From the NCBI RefSeq assembly GCF_030816935.1, contig NZ_JAUSYO010000001.1:3658001-3722000 (forward strand): 64,000 nucleotides of DNA, given 5' to 3'. The stretch comes from Arthrobacter sp. B3I9 (lineage in GTDB: Bacteria > Actinomycetota > Actinomycetes > Actinomycetales > Micrococcaceae). Positions 50,000 to 60,723 of the stretch are shown here, piece after piece. The first letter of the stretch is position 1. Each line of letters starts with the position of its first letter. Under the pieces are notes generated by a model that did not search any database, had not been told where the DNA came from, and saw nothing but the letters and a program-made list of their open reading frames with translations. Made by a program: the position numbers and the translations under genes.

Positions 50000-50815
50000 T
50001 TAGAGCCAGCCGGTGGGGTCAACGACGTCGCCGTTGACCATTACTTCAAAGTGCAGGTGGCAGCCGGTGGACGCGCCCGTGGTTCCGCTCATCGCGATGA
50101 CATCGCCGCGGGAGACCTTTTGTCCGACCTTCACGCTGGAGGAGGACAGGTGGTTGTAGGTGGTCTCCAGGCCGTTGCCGTGGTCGATCACCACACGGTT
50201 GCCGCCGCCGTACGGGTGCCAACCCGTGAAGGTAACTGTTCCGCTGGCCGCGGCACGGACAGCCGTACCGCATTGCGCAGCGTAGTCCTGGCCCCGGTGG
50301 AACTCGCCTTGGCCGCCGGTGATGGGACTCACCCGGAAACCGAACGGCGAGGCCGTTTCCATCTTCTCCAGGGGCGCACCAAGGGTGCCGGAAGAAGCAG
50401 CGCGGGTGATGGTTCCCACGGACTGTGCGCTCAGCAGCTGCTTCAGCTTTCCGTCGGGGTCACCCTGGGTGCTCACGGCGGTGCGGCTGAAGTCGATCTT
50501 GGTGGAGGCGGCGGTCACGGCAGGCTGTGAAGCAGCGGCGACGGCGACAGCGGCTGTGTCGCTGGCCATGACCGGCCCGGTGGCGGGCACTGTGACCGTC
50601 AAGACCAGCCCGGTAGCGGCAAGGGCGATGCCGGCACGCTGCCCGAAGCCGCTGGCGGCGGCAAAGTCCGTCACCTGGCGAAACGTGCTCCGGCGGCCGC
50701 GGCGCTCATCGCGGTGCGCATCACGCGGGCGGTCTGCCTGAACGGCGACGGCCGGGCGCGGCTCAGGAGCGGGGCCGAAGGCGCGGCGGCGGCCCGGGGT
50801 GGTCTGGGTGGTCAA
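50000..50815 (-). CDS. Secreted M23 (LytM) peptidoglycan endopeptidase
   Basis: 271 residues from a TTG with GAGAGG nine bases upstream. A basic N-terminus precedes GIALAATGLVLTVTVPATGP, the hydrophobic signal or anchor near residue 65. The LytM domain fills the last 120 residues. GEFHRGQDYAAQCGTAVRAA gives the first zinc ligands and TGCHLHFEVMVNG the HxH pair, so the enzyme should be active on peptide cross-bridges. Its long leader holds a second c-di-AMP riboswitch, giving shared control with the neighbouring NlpC/P60 enzyme. Confidence 0.93.
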   Translation of the reverse strand: MTTQTTPGRRRAFGPAPEPRPAVAVQADRPRDAHRDERRGRRSTFRQVTDFAAASGFGQRAGIALAATGLVLTVTVPATGPVMASDTAAVAVAAASQPAVTAASTKIDFSRTAVSTQGDPDGKLKQLLSAQSVGTITRAASSGTLGAPLEKMETASPFGFRVSPITGGQGEFHRGQDYAAQCGTAVRAAASGTVTFTGWHPYGGGNRVVIDHGNGLETTYNHLSSSSVKVGQKVSRGDVIAMSGTTGASTGCHLHFEVMVNGDVVDPTGWL

Positions 50816-50835
50816 GAATGGTTCCTCTCTGGACG

Positions 50836-51051
50836 GCCTGCGGAGTTAGCTGTCGGATTCGGGCCAAAGATCAAAGACCCGGTCCGCCGTAAACAGGCGT
50901 CCAGACACAGGGGAATCGCAAAATCCCACGGTGGAGTGCGCCTGCCGCTGGCGGACTTCACCCCGAGGCTGCTCTATAGCAGCCGGAATTGGTTCCCCCG
51001 CCTCTGCCAGAAGGTGACTCGACTTCTGATCCGCTGGCAGAGCTCGGCTGC
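50836..51051 (-). promoter_or_regulatory. c-di-AMP (ydaO/yuaA) riboswitch 2, ahead of the M23 gene
   Basis: The minus strand carries GAGCTCTGCCAGCGGATC, then GGCAGAGGCGGGGGAACC, then AATTCCGGCTGC, and closes with CCCGAATCCGACAGCT plus AACTCCGCAGGC. The invariant blocks match riboswitch 1 almost base for base. An insertion of about 45 bases lengthens a peripheral stem. The closing P1 stem is less clear than in riboswitch 1, so the ends are approximate. Confidence 0.88.
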
Positions 51052-51087
51052 GGATCAGGTAACGGTTTGGTATCGTACTGCAGATTA

Positions 51088-51115
51088 ACTATAGGCGATT
51101 AATCCCGCTCAGTAA
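51088..51115 (-). promoter_or_regulatory. Candidate promoter of riboswitch 2
   Basis: On the minus strand TTACTG (51115 to 51110) and TATAGT (51093 to 51088) are spaced 16 bases apart, directly upstream of the riboswitch. TATAGT is a good -10 box and the -35 is weak. Confidence 0.5.
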
Positions 51116-51178
51116 TAATCCCGTTATCTCCTTGTGGACATCCCAGGGGTCAGGCCGCAAGTGCTGGTGTGGACGGGC

Positions 51179-51874
51179 TCAGCCGACCGTAACGAAGACG
51201 TGGGCCGCGACCTCCGGCGGCAGCTCGAGCGCACCTTCGAAGTCCGGCACGCGGACTGAAATGTACTCCCCCACGCGTTCCAAGGACACGAGTGCCCCGG
51301 GCCGGATGCCGCCTTCATCCAGCTGGACGAGCAGTTCCGGCTCGACCTGGATGGGTTCGGCCAGGCGGTTCACGGTGATCCGGGACCCGGCGCCGTAGCC
51401 GGTCATGGCTTCAAGCAGGTTCACGACGCCGTCGGCGAAGGGCTGGGAGGGCAGGCCGCCCAGTTCCGCGAGACCGGGAATCGGATTTCCATACGGGGAA
51501 ACGGTCGGGTGATCGAGCATCTCGAAGATGCGCCGTTCCACACGCTCGCTCATCACGTGTTCCCAGCGGCAGGCCTCCTCGTGGACATACGCCCAATCAA
51601 GGCCGATGACGTCGGCCAGGAGCCGCTCGGCGAGGCGGTGCTTGCGCATAACCTCGATGGCACGTTTCCGGCCGGTCTCGGTCAGTTCAAGGTGCCGGTC
51701 GCCGGACACCACCACAAGGCCGTCGCGCTCCATGCGGCCGACAGTCTGCGACACCGTGGGGCCGGAGTGGCGCAACCGTTCTGCGATGCGGGCACGGAGG
51801 GCGACGATGTTCTCTTCTTCAAGTTCCAGGATGGTCCGAAGATACATCTCGGTTGTATCGATCAGATCCGTCAT
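51179..51874 (-). CDS. ideR: Iron-dependent DtxR/IdeR-family repressor
   Basis: 231 residues, the length of IdeR. The N-terminus [18 protein letters not shown] includes the metal-ligand Met of DtxR. The HTH is [17 protein letters not shown]. Helix [20 protein letters not shown] carries the Cys, Glu and His ligands of the ancillary and primary iron sites. MntR proteins lack the Cys, so iron is the likely co-repressor. The C-terminal SH3-like domain is present. It should control iron uptake and storage genes. Confidence 0.92.
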   Translation of the reverse strand: MTDLIDTTEMYLRTILELEEENIVALRARIAERLRHSGPTVSQTVGRMERDGLVVVSGDRHLELTETGRKRAIEVMRKHRLAERLLADVIGLDWAYVHEEACRWEHVMSERVERRIFEMLDHPTVSPYGNPIPGLAELGGLPSQPFADGVVNLLEAMTGYGAGSRITVNRLAEPIQVEPELLVQLDEGGIRPGALVSLERVGEYISVRVPDFEGALELPPEVAAHVFVTVG

Positions 51875-53318
<1,444 letters not shown>

Positions 53319-53347
53319 GCGCCCGTTCCGCTCACAGTACGGAAGCT

Positions 53348-54694
53348 TCAGCGTTCGACGGCGTCGTCCGGGTTTGATTCCCGGGCGGCGCCGCCCGCTT
53401 TAACCGCGGGGTCCTGGGCAGTCCGGCCCGCGGCGCGCGATTCCAGCCGGAAATGGTGCAGGCCCCGGGCCCGCCGGTCGAAGCGGATCCTCAGCTGGCG
53501 CGCACGGACAATCCACACCAGGCCGATCAGGGCCGCCAGGACGCCGGACGCGGCAGCGACGCCCATCGACCAGCGCGGCCCGGCGACGTTGGCCACCCAG
53601 CCGACCAGCGGCGCGCCGATGGGTGTCCCACCCATGAAGATCGCCATGTAAAGGGCCATCACCCGGCCCCGCATGACGGGGTCCGTCGTGCTTTGGACGT
53701 AGCCGTTTGCGCTCGTCATCATGGTGATCGCGAAAAGCCCCACCGGCACGAGCGCCACCCCGAACCAGAAATAGCTGGGGGTGAGGGCGGCAATGCCGGA
53801 GGTCACGCCGAACGCGCCGGCCGCCCCGAAGATGAACCGCAGCCTTGGCTTGCCGCGTCCGGCGGAGAGCAACGCCCCGGCCACGGAGCCGATGGCCATG
53901 ATCGAATTCATCAGCCCGAAGGCACTCGCGTCCAGGCCGAACTCGGTGCCTACCATGGCGGCGATGAACAGCACGAAGTTAAGCCCCAGCGTCCCCACGA
54001 TGAAGACCGCGACCAGCACCACAACGATGTCGGGCCGGAAGCGGACGTACCGCAGGCCCTCGCGGATACGGCCCTTGCCTGCCGCGGCCCGCGGCAGCTG
54101 GCGAAGCGAGGCGGCGGGAATCCTCCAGAGGCTCAGCAGCAGCGCCAGGAACGTGACGGTATTGATGAGGAAGACCCAGCCGGAGCCGACGGCGACCGTC
54201 AGGAATCCCGCCACCGCAGGTCCGATCATCCTCGCCACGTTAAAGGAGGCACTGTTGAGCGCCACGGCGTTGGGCAGGAAGTCGTCACGGACCAGTTCGG
54301 AGACAAAGGTCTGCCGCACGGGGGCGTCCAGTGCGGACACCACGCCAAGGAGCAAGGCGAAGCCGTAAACGTGCCAGAGCTGCGCGCCGCCAGAGAGCAC
54401 GAGGACCCCGAGGCCCGTACTCAGCAAGGCCATGGCCGATTGTGTGAGGATCAGCAGCTGTTTGCGGTTGAAGCGGTCAGCCACCAGCCCGGCCACGGGC
54501 GCAAGGAAGAGTTGCGGGCCCAGCTGCAGCGCCATCGTGACGCCCATCGCTCCGGCGTCCTGCTCCGTGAGGCGGTCAAAGACCAGCCAGTCCTGGGCCG
54601 TGCGCTGCATCCAGGTCCCGATGTTGGAGATCAGGGCCCCGATGAACCAGATCCGGTAGTTCAGGATGTGCAGGGATTTGAAAGTGGACGTCAT
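53348..54694 (-). CDS. MFS transporter (EntS-like)
   Basis: 448 residues with twelve helices. NYRIWFIGALISNIGTWMQR and TAQDWLVFDRLT match the MFS-3 (EntS/TMEM180-like) subgroup, and VADRFNRKQLLILTQ is the cytoplasmic A-loop. A positively charged C-terminal tail of 50 residues follows the last helix. Relatives export siderophores or drugs. Proximity to ideR makes a siderophore exporter conceivable, but no siderophore biosynthesis genes are present. A homologous MFS gene near serC and DUF3027 is recalled from mycobacteria. Confidence 0.88.
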   Translation of the reverse strand: MTSTFKSLHILNYRIWFIGALISNIGTWMQRTAQDWLVFDRLTEQDAGAMGVTMALQLGPQLFLAPVAGLVADRFNRKQLLILTQSAMALLSTGLGVLVLSGGAQLWHVYGFALLLGVVSALDAPVRQTFVSELVRDDFLPNAVALNSASFNVARMIGPAVAGFLTVAVGSGWVFLINTVTFLALLLSLWRIPAASLRQLPRAAAGKGRIREGLRYVRFRPDIVVVLVAVFIVGTLGLNFVLFIAAMVGTEFGLDASAFGLMNSIMAIGSVAGALLSAGRGKPRLRFIFGAAGAFGVTSGIAALTPSYFWFGVALVPVGLFAITMMTSANGYVQSTTDPVMRGRVMALYMAIFMGGTPIGAPLVGWVANVAGPRWSMGVAAASGVLAALIGLVWIVRARQLRIRFDRRARGLHHFRLESRAAGRTAQDPAVKAGGAARESNPDDAVER

Positions 54695-54735
54695 GCCCGG
54701 CCTTCACCCCCCGTTCTCCCGAAGTGTTCCAACCC

Positions 54736-55719
54736 CTAGTCAGCCTCTTCGTCCGGTAGCACCGGCTGGACAAAGCCGTCGACGTCGGCTTCTTCGTCGT
54801 CGTCGTGCTCGAGGTCGGCGTCGGGTTGGCCGGCGTTTGTAACTGCCGACTCGGCGTCGGCCGCGTCCGTGTCTACCGCATCCGCGTCGGCCGCGTCCGT
54901 GTCCACCGCATCGGCGTCGGCCACGTCCGGCTCTACCACATCGGCGTCGGCCGCGTCCGTGTCTACCGCATCGGCGTCGGCCGCGTCCGTGTCTACCGAA
55001 TCGGCGTCGGCCACGTCCGGCTCGTCGGCATCCTGCCCGGCAGCGGCGGGGGCCGACTCGGCGGATTCCTCGTCCTGGGCGTCCTGGTCGGCGGACTCCT
55101 CGTCCTGGGCGTCCTCCGGGCGGACCCGCTCGGCCCAGGGGACCCACTCGGGCGCCAGTATCGAGTCTTCGGAGGGCAGCAGGCCCAGCTCATCGACCGT
55201 GACCACCTTGGACCGCGAGTTGCGCGTGAGCACGGCGTACCACTGCCAGCCCCCGTAGCCGGCGAGCTTCGATTCGAAGAGATGCGTGACCAGGCGGTCA
55301 CCCTCGGTGCGCGCACCCAGGTGCCGGCCGATCTGCTCTGCGGCGGCAATGGTTTCCACGGCAGCGCGGGCGACGTCGACGGCGGCGGCGAGAACGGCGT
55401 CGGGCTTGCCCGTTCGCCAAACCGGAACACCGGCACGCGGTGTCGTCGCGGCCACGGATCCCGGCGCCTTTGCTTCCACAGCGATCACTCCAGCGGCGTC
55501 TGCTCCGGCAACAGCTGCTTCGGCCGCATCTTCGGCGGCCGTATCCACGTCGGCCACACCGACGCCAGCCGCATCTTCGTCGGCCACGTCCACGTCAGCT
55601 GCATCAACGTCAACCGCATCCACGTCAAGTGCCTCCACGTCGGCTGTGTTCTCTCCGGCTGTGTTTATTCCGGCGGTGCCGCGAGCCTCGGGCGCGTTCT
55701 GCTCAGGTTCCGCTGCCAT
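54736..55719 (-). CDS. DUF3027 family protein with long acidic repeats
   Basis: 327 residues. The conserved DUF3027 core lies at about residues 108-205, from KPDAVLAAAVDVARAAVETI to EDSILAPEWVPWAERVRPED. Around it are low-complexity acidic tails: a 90-residue N-terminal one, and a C-terminal one with repeats of DADAVDTDAA. The gene follows the cold-shock gene with eight bases between. The family is conserved in actinobacteria and has no known function. Position next to a cold-shock protein suggests RNA or ribosome work, which is inference. Confidence 0.88.
   Translation of the reverse strand: MAAEPEQNAPEARGTAGINTAGENTADVEALDVDAVDVDAADVDVADEDAAGVGVADVDTAAEDAAEAAVAGADAAGVIAVEAKAPGSVAATTPRAGVPVWRTGKPDAVLAAAVDVARAAVETIAAAEQIGRHLGARTEGDRLVTHLFESKLAGYGGWQWYAVLTRNSRSKVVTVDELGLLPSEDSILAPEWVPWAERVRPEDAQDEESADQDAQDEESAESAPAAAGQDADEPDVADADSVDTDAADADAVDTDAADADVVEPDVADADAVDTDAADADAVDTDAADAESAVTNAGQPDADLEHDDDEEADVDGFVQPVLPDEEAD
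54840..55040. repeat. DNA repeat array encoding the acidic DUF3027 tail
   Basis: Multiple imperfect units of about 18 and 36 bases (for example GTCTACCGCATCGGCGTCG on the plus strand) encode the DADAVDTDAA peptide repeats. The array is prone to slippage, so strain-to-strain length changes are likely. Confidence 0.8.
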
Positions 55720-55727
55720 CAGGAGCC

Positions 55728-56111
55728 TTACGCGTCCAGCTCGTCGGCGACCTTACGAAGGGCCACCGCGATCGCCTTGGCTTTGTTGCCCTCCGGGTAC
55801 TTGCCCGCCGAGAGAGTTCCGGAAAGGTTGTCCAGAACGGTCACAAGATCCTGGACCAGCGGGGCAAGATCCTTGGCGCTGGGACGCTTGGCCTTGGCGA
55901 TGGACGGCGTCTTGTCCAGCACGCGCAAGCCCAACGCCTGGGCGCCCTTGCGGCCGTCAGCTACGCCAAACTCCACACGGGTCCCCGCCTTGAGGTCCGT
56001 TACGCCCTCGGGAAGCGCCGATTTGGGCAGGAAGACTTCCTGGCCGTCTTCAGCCGCGAGGAACCCGAAGCCCTTTTCCTTGTCATACCACTTGACCTTG
56101 CCGGTAGGCAC
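55728..56111 (-). CDS. Cold-shock-domain protein with helical C-terminal extension
   Basis: 127 residues from the GTG at 56111. The longer reading adds 24 non-conserved residues. GKVKWYDKEKGFGFLAAEDG is the RNP-1 region of the OB fold and EVFLPKSALPEGV the RNP-2 region. The last 55 residues form a basic-acidic helical extension (LVQDLVTVLDNLSGTLSAGK) typical of the longer actinobacterial CspB. It binds single-stranded RNA or DNA. It is co-transcribed with the DUF3027 gene, eight bases away. Confidence 0.92.
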   Translation of the reverse strand: MPTGKVKWYDKEKGFGFLAAEDGQEVFLPKSALPEGVTDLKAGTRVEFGVADGRKGAQALGLRVLDKTPSIAKAKRPSAKDLAPLVQDLVTVLDNLSGTLSAGKYPEGNKAKAIAVALRKVADELDA

Positions 56112-56285
56112 GTAATCAACCTTCTTCGTTCTGCTGGTGACACAGCCGGCGGCCACCGCATCCACATTGATATGCGGGTTCAAGGTATGGCTGCCTGGAC
56201 CGTGTTGGTCTGTTCCTTCAAGGTTATCCTGCCATGGGCACTATGACAGTGTGAGGCGCGGGGCGGGACTGTTAGCGTTGGCCAC

Positions 56286-56519
56286 ATGAGACCATTGCGC
56301 TTCCGCCGGGCCCTGCAGATTATCGCGGCCGGAGTCGCCGTACTGTCACTGCTGGCAGTCGGAGCAGTCATGGCCCTGGCCTTCGGCAGGCTCGTTGCCC
56401 CGGTCTGGCTCACCTCCACGGCGCTCTACGGCCTGCCCGTAGCCTTCCTGCTGATGCTGGTGCTCGTGGCCGACGCGGTTACGGCCCGACGCCGGACGCG
56501 GCAGCCCGGCGGAGGGTAG
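56286..56519 (+). CDS. Small two-helix membrane protein
   Basis: 77 residues with two predicted membrane helices (IIAAGVAVLSLLAVGAVMAL and ALYGLPVAFLLMLVLVADAV) and a basic C-terminal tail. The ORF is short and lacks a clear ribosome-binding site, but its spacing to the next gene (11 bases) and its composition support it. I do not recognise a family. Confidence 0.6.
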   Translation: MRPLRFRRALQIIAAGVAVLSLLAVGAVMALAFGRLVAPVWLTSTALYGLPVAFLLMLVLVADAVTARRRTRQPGGG

Positions 56520-56529
56520 CGTTGAACTG

Positions 56530-59022
56530 ATGTCCCTCATCCGCGCCCTCAGCAAGGAACTGGAAGCACGCAGCGACGACTCGCTGCGGGCCCTGTTCTC
56601 GGCGCGGCCGGACCTCATTTCCCCCGGAGTTCCGGACTTCGCAGCCCTCGCTGCCCGCGCGAGCAGCCGGGTGAGCGTGCAGCGTGCCCTGGAGCGGCTC
56701 AACCGGCCCGAAATGCAGGTGCTGGAAACGCTGCATCTGTGTACCAACACCGACACCGGGCACAGCGCCTCGTCAGCGATGCTGAAGAAGCTCATCAATG
56801 GCGCCTCCCTGGCCTCTCTGGACCGCTTGCTGCACTCGCTGCAGGAGCTGGCGCTGGTGCACCGGGCCGAGCCTCCGCACGGGGTTACCCCGGCACAGTC
56901 ACGGCATCGGTACTACCTGCCGGTGGGGAGCCTCAAGGACGTCATCGGCATCTACCCGGCCGGCCTCGGGCGCAGTTACACGGAGTTGGTCCGGCTGCAG
57001 CCGGCGTTTGCGCAGCGCGTGGTCCAGCTCGTCGGGGAACTGCACCGCAGCGGGGCGGCTGTCGCCCCTGCCACGACGCCGATGGAGGCGGCCCTGTCAC
57101 TGCAGCACTGGACGGCGACGCCGGAATCGCTCCAGCGGATCCTTGCCACCGCTCCGGAACGCACCACTGCCCTCCTGGACCGGTTCGGCAACTGGGCCAT
57201 GGGCGCCGTCCCGCAGGCCCAGCGCCGCGCTTCCGTCATCCACCAGGCCTCCGACGTCGGGCCCGTGGACTGGCTGCTGGCGCGCGGCTTGCTGGTGCCG
57301 CTGGATGCCGCCCACGTCGAGCTTCCGCGCAGCGTGGGCGTCTCCCTCCGCGGCGGCTTCGTCATTGAGAACTTCGCCCTGACACCCCCTGTTCCCCGGC
57401 TGGGCTTCACGAGCGCCGCACTGCGCCGGAACGCGGCCCTGGGTGCCATCGCCGAGACCCTCCGGCTGGTCGGCGAACTGCTTCACGTGATCCGGGAACA
57501 GCCGCTGGCAACGCTTCGCAGCGGCGGCGTCGGCGTGCGCGAGATGAAGCGCCTGGCCGACGCGCTGCGGATCGAACTGCGCGACGCCGGAGTGCTGGCC
57601 GAGCTGTGCGCCCTCGCGGGATTACTGCGCCTCGACGTCGACAGTTCCTCCTGGGTCCAGCCGCCGCAGCTGGAGTGGCTTGCGCTGCCGCGCCAGGAAC
57701 AGTGGCTCTGGCTGGTCAACGCCTGGCTCGCCAGCGAGCGCGCTCCGTCGCTCGTGGGGCAACCCGTTACCGGCGGCGCCCCGGCGCCCTCGGCGCACCG
57801 GGGCACGGCGGGGGCCATGATCAATGCGCTTTCTGCGGAGGCGCAGCGGCCGGACGCGCCTGTGATCCGGAAACGGATTCTGGAGATCCTTCGGGAACTC
57901 AGCCTGGAAGCCTCGACACTGGACGGCCAGGCCCCCGTGCTCGACGCGGCGGCCGTGCTGGAACGCGCCGACTGGTCACAGCCCCGGATGGCCCGGCGCT
58001 TCAGCTCGCTGGTCCGGGGGGTCCTGGCAGAGGCTGAACTGCTGGGGTTGATGGGATCCGGAGCCCTAAGCCAGATCGGCGCCGCGATCGCCGCCGGAGA
58101 GCCCGAAGAGGCACTGGGCATCCTTGGCGAACACCTCCCCGCGGCGCTCAACCATGTCCTGCTGCAGGCGGACCTCACCGCCGTGGCGCCGGGCTATCTC
58201 GCCCCCGAACTGAGCGAGAAGCTCCTGACCATGGCTGACGCCGAGGGCCAAGGACCAGCCACCATCTACCGGTTCTCCGTCTCGTCGGTCCGTCGCGCCC
58301 TCGACGCCGGCCAGGACGGGCAGGCCCTGCTGGACTTCCTGCGCCAGCATTCCGCCACCGCCATTCCGCAGCCCCTCACCTACCTGATCGAAGACACCGC
58401 GGCCCGGCATGCCAGGCTCCGGGTCGGGGCTGCCGCCAGCTTCATCCAGAGCGAGGACGAAACGGCGTTGCTGGAGCTGCTCAACGCATCCGCGGCGTCC
58501 GGGCTGAGCCTGTCCCGCATCGCCCCGACCGTGCTCGTCTCCTCCGCCCCGCCCCGTGAAACCGCCCAGGTGCTCCGGAGCCTGGGGCTATCCCCGGCCG
58601 TGGAGGAGTCCGAGTCGGCCGTCGTCCGGCTGCGCCGCGCCACGCCCGCCCCGAACGGCACCTCGCGGCCGGTGTACACCCCGCCGCGCACCGCTCCGCC
58701 GGAGGCTGACGTCGACGCGCAGCTGGCCGTGCTGCGCGGTGGCCGCCCTGCAGCCGACGGAACCGGGGCCCATCCCGCCGCCGCCGGCAGCGAGGAGGCC
58801 GTCCAGCTGGGGCTCGAGACCTTGCTCAAGGCGATCAGGCTCAAGCAGCGGGTGGTGATGAACGTCGTGGACGGGATGGGGAATGCGGTTCCCGAAACAG
58901 TTGTTCCGCTAGCTGTGAACGGTGGACGCGTACGGGTCTTTGATCCGGCGAAGGAGACCGAACGTGTGCTGTCCATCCACCGGATTATTGATGTAGAAGC
59001 GGCTGAGGAATTGCTCCAGTGA
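56530..59022 (+). CDS. Helicase-associated (Helicase_C_3/XPB partner) protein
   Basis: 830 residues of mostly helical sequence without Walker motifs. VNGGRVRVFDPAKETERVLS at the C-terminus and the WYL-like beta segment before it match the helicase-associated family encoded next to bacterial XPB. The region around residues 370-560 corresponds to the Helicase_C_3 domain. The gene overlaps the XPB gene by four bases. In mycobacteria the same order is recalled for the XPB gene and a conserved hypothetical. It presumably binds XPB. No enzymatic activity is shown. Confidence 0.85.
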   Translation: MSLIRALSKELEARSDDSLRALFSARPDLISPGVPDFAALAARASSRVSVQRALERLNRPEMQVLETLHLCTNTDTGHSASSAMLKKLINGASLASLDRLLHSLQELALVHRAEPPHGVTPAQSRHRYYLPVGSLKDVIGIYPAGLGRSYTELVRLQPAFAQRVVQLVGELHRSGAAVAPATTPMEAALSLQHWTATPESLQRILATAPERTTALLDRFGNWAMGAVPQAQRRASVIHQASDVGPVDWLLARGLLVPLDAAHVELPRSVGVSLRGGFVIENFALTPPVPRLGFTSAALRRNAALGAIAETLRLVGELLHVIREQPLATLRSGGVGVREMKRLADALRIELRDAGVLAELCALAGLLRLDVDSSSWVQPPQLEWLALPRQEQWLWLVNAWLASERAPSLVGQPVTGGAPAPSAHRGTAGAMINALSAEAQRPDAPVIRKRILEILRELSLEASTLDGQAPVLDAAAVLERADWSQPRMARRFSSLVRGVLAEAELLGLMGSGALSQIGAAIAAGEPEEALGILGEHLPAALNHVLLQADLTAVAPGYLAPELSEKLLTMADAEGQGPATIYRFSVSSVRRALDAGQDGQALLDFLRQHSATAIPQPLTYLIEDTAARHARLRVGAAASFIQSEDETALLELLNASAASGLSLSRIAPTVLVSSAPPRETAQVLRSLGLSPAVEESESAVVRLRRATPAPNGTSRPVYTPPRTAPPEADVDAQLAVLRGGRPAADGTGAHPAAAGSEEAVQLGLETLLKAIRLKQRVVMNVVDGMGNAVPETVVPLAVNGGRVRVFDPAKETERVLSIHRIIDVEAAEELLQ

Positions 59023-60665
59023 ATGACGGACCCCTGATCGTCCAGAGTGACAAGACCATCCTGCTCGAGGTCGACCACGAACTGGCCACCGAGGCCCGAC
59101 ACGCCATCGCGGCCTTCGCGGAACTGGAGCGCGCCCCGGAGCATGTACACAGTTACCGGTTGACGCCCCTGGGCCTCTGGAATGCCCGGGCCGCCGGGCT
59201 CGACGCCGAAAAGGTTCTCGACACGCTGCTGAAGTACTCCCGGTTCCCGGTGCCACATTCGCTGCTGATCGACGTCGAAGAGACGATGTCCCGCTATGGG
59301 CGGCTGCGGCTTGAAAAAGACCCGCAGCACGGCCTGGTCATGCGCACCTCCGACTATCCCGTGCTGGAGGAGGTGAGCCGTGCCAAGAAGATCGCGCCCT
59401 TGCTGGGGCCGCGGATCGACGGGGAGACCGTGGTGGTGCACTCTTCCCAGCGCGGACAGCTCAAGCAGCTTCTGCTTAAGCTCGGCTGGCCCGCCGAGGA
59501 CCTGGCCGGCTACGTCGACGGGACGCCGCATGCGATACTGCTGGACGAATCCGACTGGAAACTGCGCCCGTACCAGCGGCTGGCGACGGAAAACTTCTGG
59601 GCTGGCGGCAGCGGCGTCGTCGTGCTCCCCTGCGGGGCCGGCAAAACGCTGGTAGGCGCCGCGGCGATGGCCACAAGCTCCACCACCACCCTCATCCTGG
59701 TCACCAACACCGTGTCCGCCCGCCAGTGGAAGGACGAACTGCTCAGACGGACCTCCCTGACCGAAGAGGAGATCGGCGAATATTCGGGCTCCGTCAAGGA
59801 GGTCCGGCCAGTCACGATCGCCACCTACCAGGTCCTGACTACGAAGCGGGGCGGACTGTACCCGCACCTGGAGCTTGTGGACGGCAATGACTGGGGACTC
59901 ATCATCTACGACGAGGTCCATCTGCTGCCCGCCCCGATTTTCCGGATGACGGCGGACCTGCAGGCGCGCCGCCGGCTCGGCCTCACCGCCACCCTGGTCC
60001 GCGAGGACGGTCGGGAGGGCGAGGTCTTCAGCCTGATCGGGCCCAAGCGCTATGACGCGCCGTGGAAGGACATCGAGGCCCAGGGGTACATTGCACCGGC
60101 GGACTGCGTGGAGGTCCGGATCGACCTGCCGCGCGATGAGCGCGTCGCGTACGCCATGGCCGAGGATGCGGACAAATACCGGCTGTGCTCCACGTCAGAG
60201 TCCAAGACCCACGTGGTGGAGCAACTCGTCGCCGAGCACGCCGGTGAACAGCTCCTCGTGATCGGGCAGTACATCGACCAGCTGGACGAGCTCGGCGAGC
60301 GCCTGAAGGTACCCGTCATCAAAGGCGAGACGTCCGTGAAGGAGCGCCAGAGGCTCTTCGACGCCTTCCGCGCCGGTGAGGTCCAGACCCTGGTGGTGTC
60401 CAAGGTCGCCAACTTTTCGATCGACCTGCCCGAGGCCTCCGTTGCCATCCAGGTCTCCGGGTCCTTCGGTTCCCGACAGGAGGAAGCCCAGCGGCTCGGA
60501 CGGCTGCTGCGGCCCAAGAAGGACGGCCGCGCGGCCCGTTTCTACTCGCTCGTGGCCCGCGACACCCTGGACCAGGACTTCGCGGCCAAGCGCCAGCGCT
60601 TCCTGGCCGAGCAGGGCTACGCGTACCGGATCATGGACGCGAAGGACGTGGGCGCAACCGGCTAG
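59019..60665 (+). CDS. XPB-family DNA repair helicase
   Basis: 548 residues from a GTG that overlaps the stop of its partner gene. Superfamily 2 motifs are complete: Walker A LPCGAGKTLVGAAAM, the DEAH-like box YDEVHLLPAP, TATLVREDGRE containing the RED motif of XPB, and QRLGRLLRPKKDGRAARFYS as motif VI. It is a 3' to 5' helicase related to the eukaryotic TFIIH subunit, with a proposed role in nucleotide-excision repair. The N-terminal 180 residues carry the damage-recognition-like domain. Confidence 0.95.
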   Translation: MNDGPLIVQSDKTILLEVDHELATEARHAIAAFAELERAPEHVHSYRLTPLGLWNARAAGLDAEKVLDTLLKYSRFPVPHSLLIDVEETMSRYGRLRLEKDPQHGLVMRTSDYPVLEEVSRAKKIAPLLGPRIDGETVVVHSSQRGQLKQLLLKLGWPAEDLAGYVDGTPHAILLDESDWKLRPYQRLATENFWAGGSGVVVLPCGAGKTLVGAAAMATSSTTTLILVTNTVSARQWKDELLRRTSLTEEEIGEYSGSVKEVRPVTIATYQVLTTKRGGLYPHLELVDGNDWGLIIYDEVHLLPAPIFRMTADLQARRRLGLTATLVREDGREGEVFSLIGPKRYDAPWKDIEAQGYIAPADCVEVRIDLPRDERVAYAMAEDADKYRLCSTSESKTHVVEQLVAEHAGEQLLVIGQYIDQLDELGERLKVPVIKGETSVKERQRLFDAFRAGEVQTLVVSKVANFSIDLPEASVAIQVSGSFGSRQEEAQRLGRLLRPKKDGRAARFYSLVARDTLDQDFAAKRQRFLAEQGYAYRIMDAKDVGATG

Positions 60666-60702
60666 CTGGCGTCCACCGAACACACATCTGCCATTCAGAA
60701 AA

Positions 60703-60719
60703 CTCCCAGTGTCTGGGAG
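60703..60719 (+). promoter_or_regulatory. Hairpin enclosing the ribosome-binding site of the response-regulator gene
   Basis: CTCCCAG (60703-60709), TGT, then CTGGGAG (60713-60719) is a perfect 7-bp stem. The GGGAG of its right arm is the ribosome-binding site five bases before the ATG at 60724, so folding would hide it. Confidence 0.55.
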
Positions 60720-60723
60720 CATC

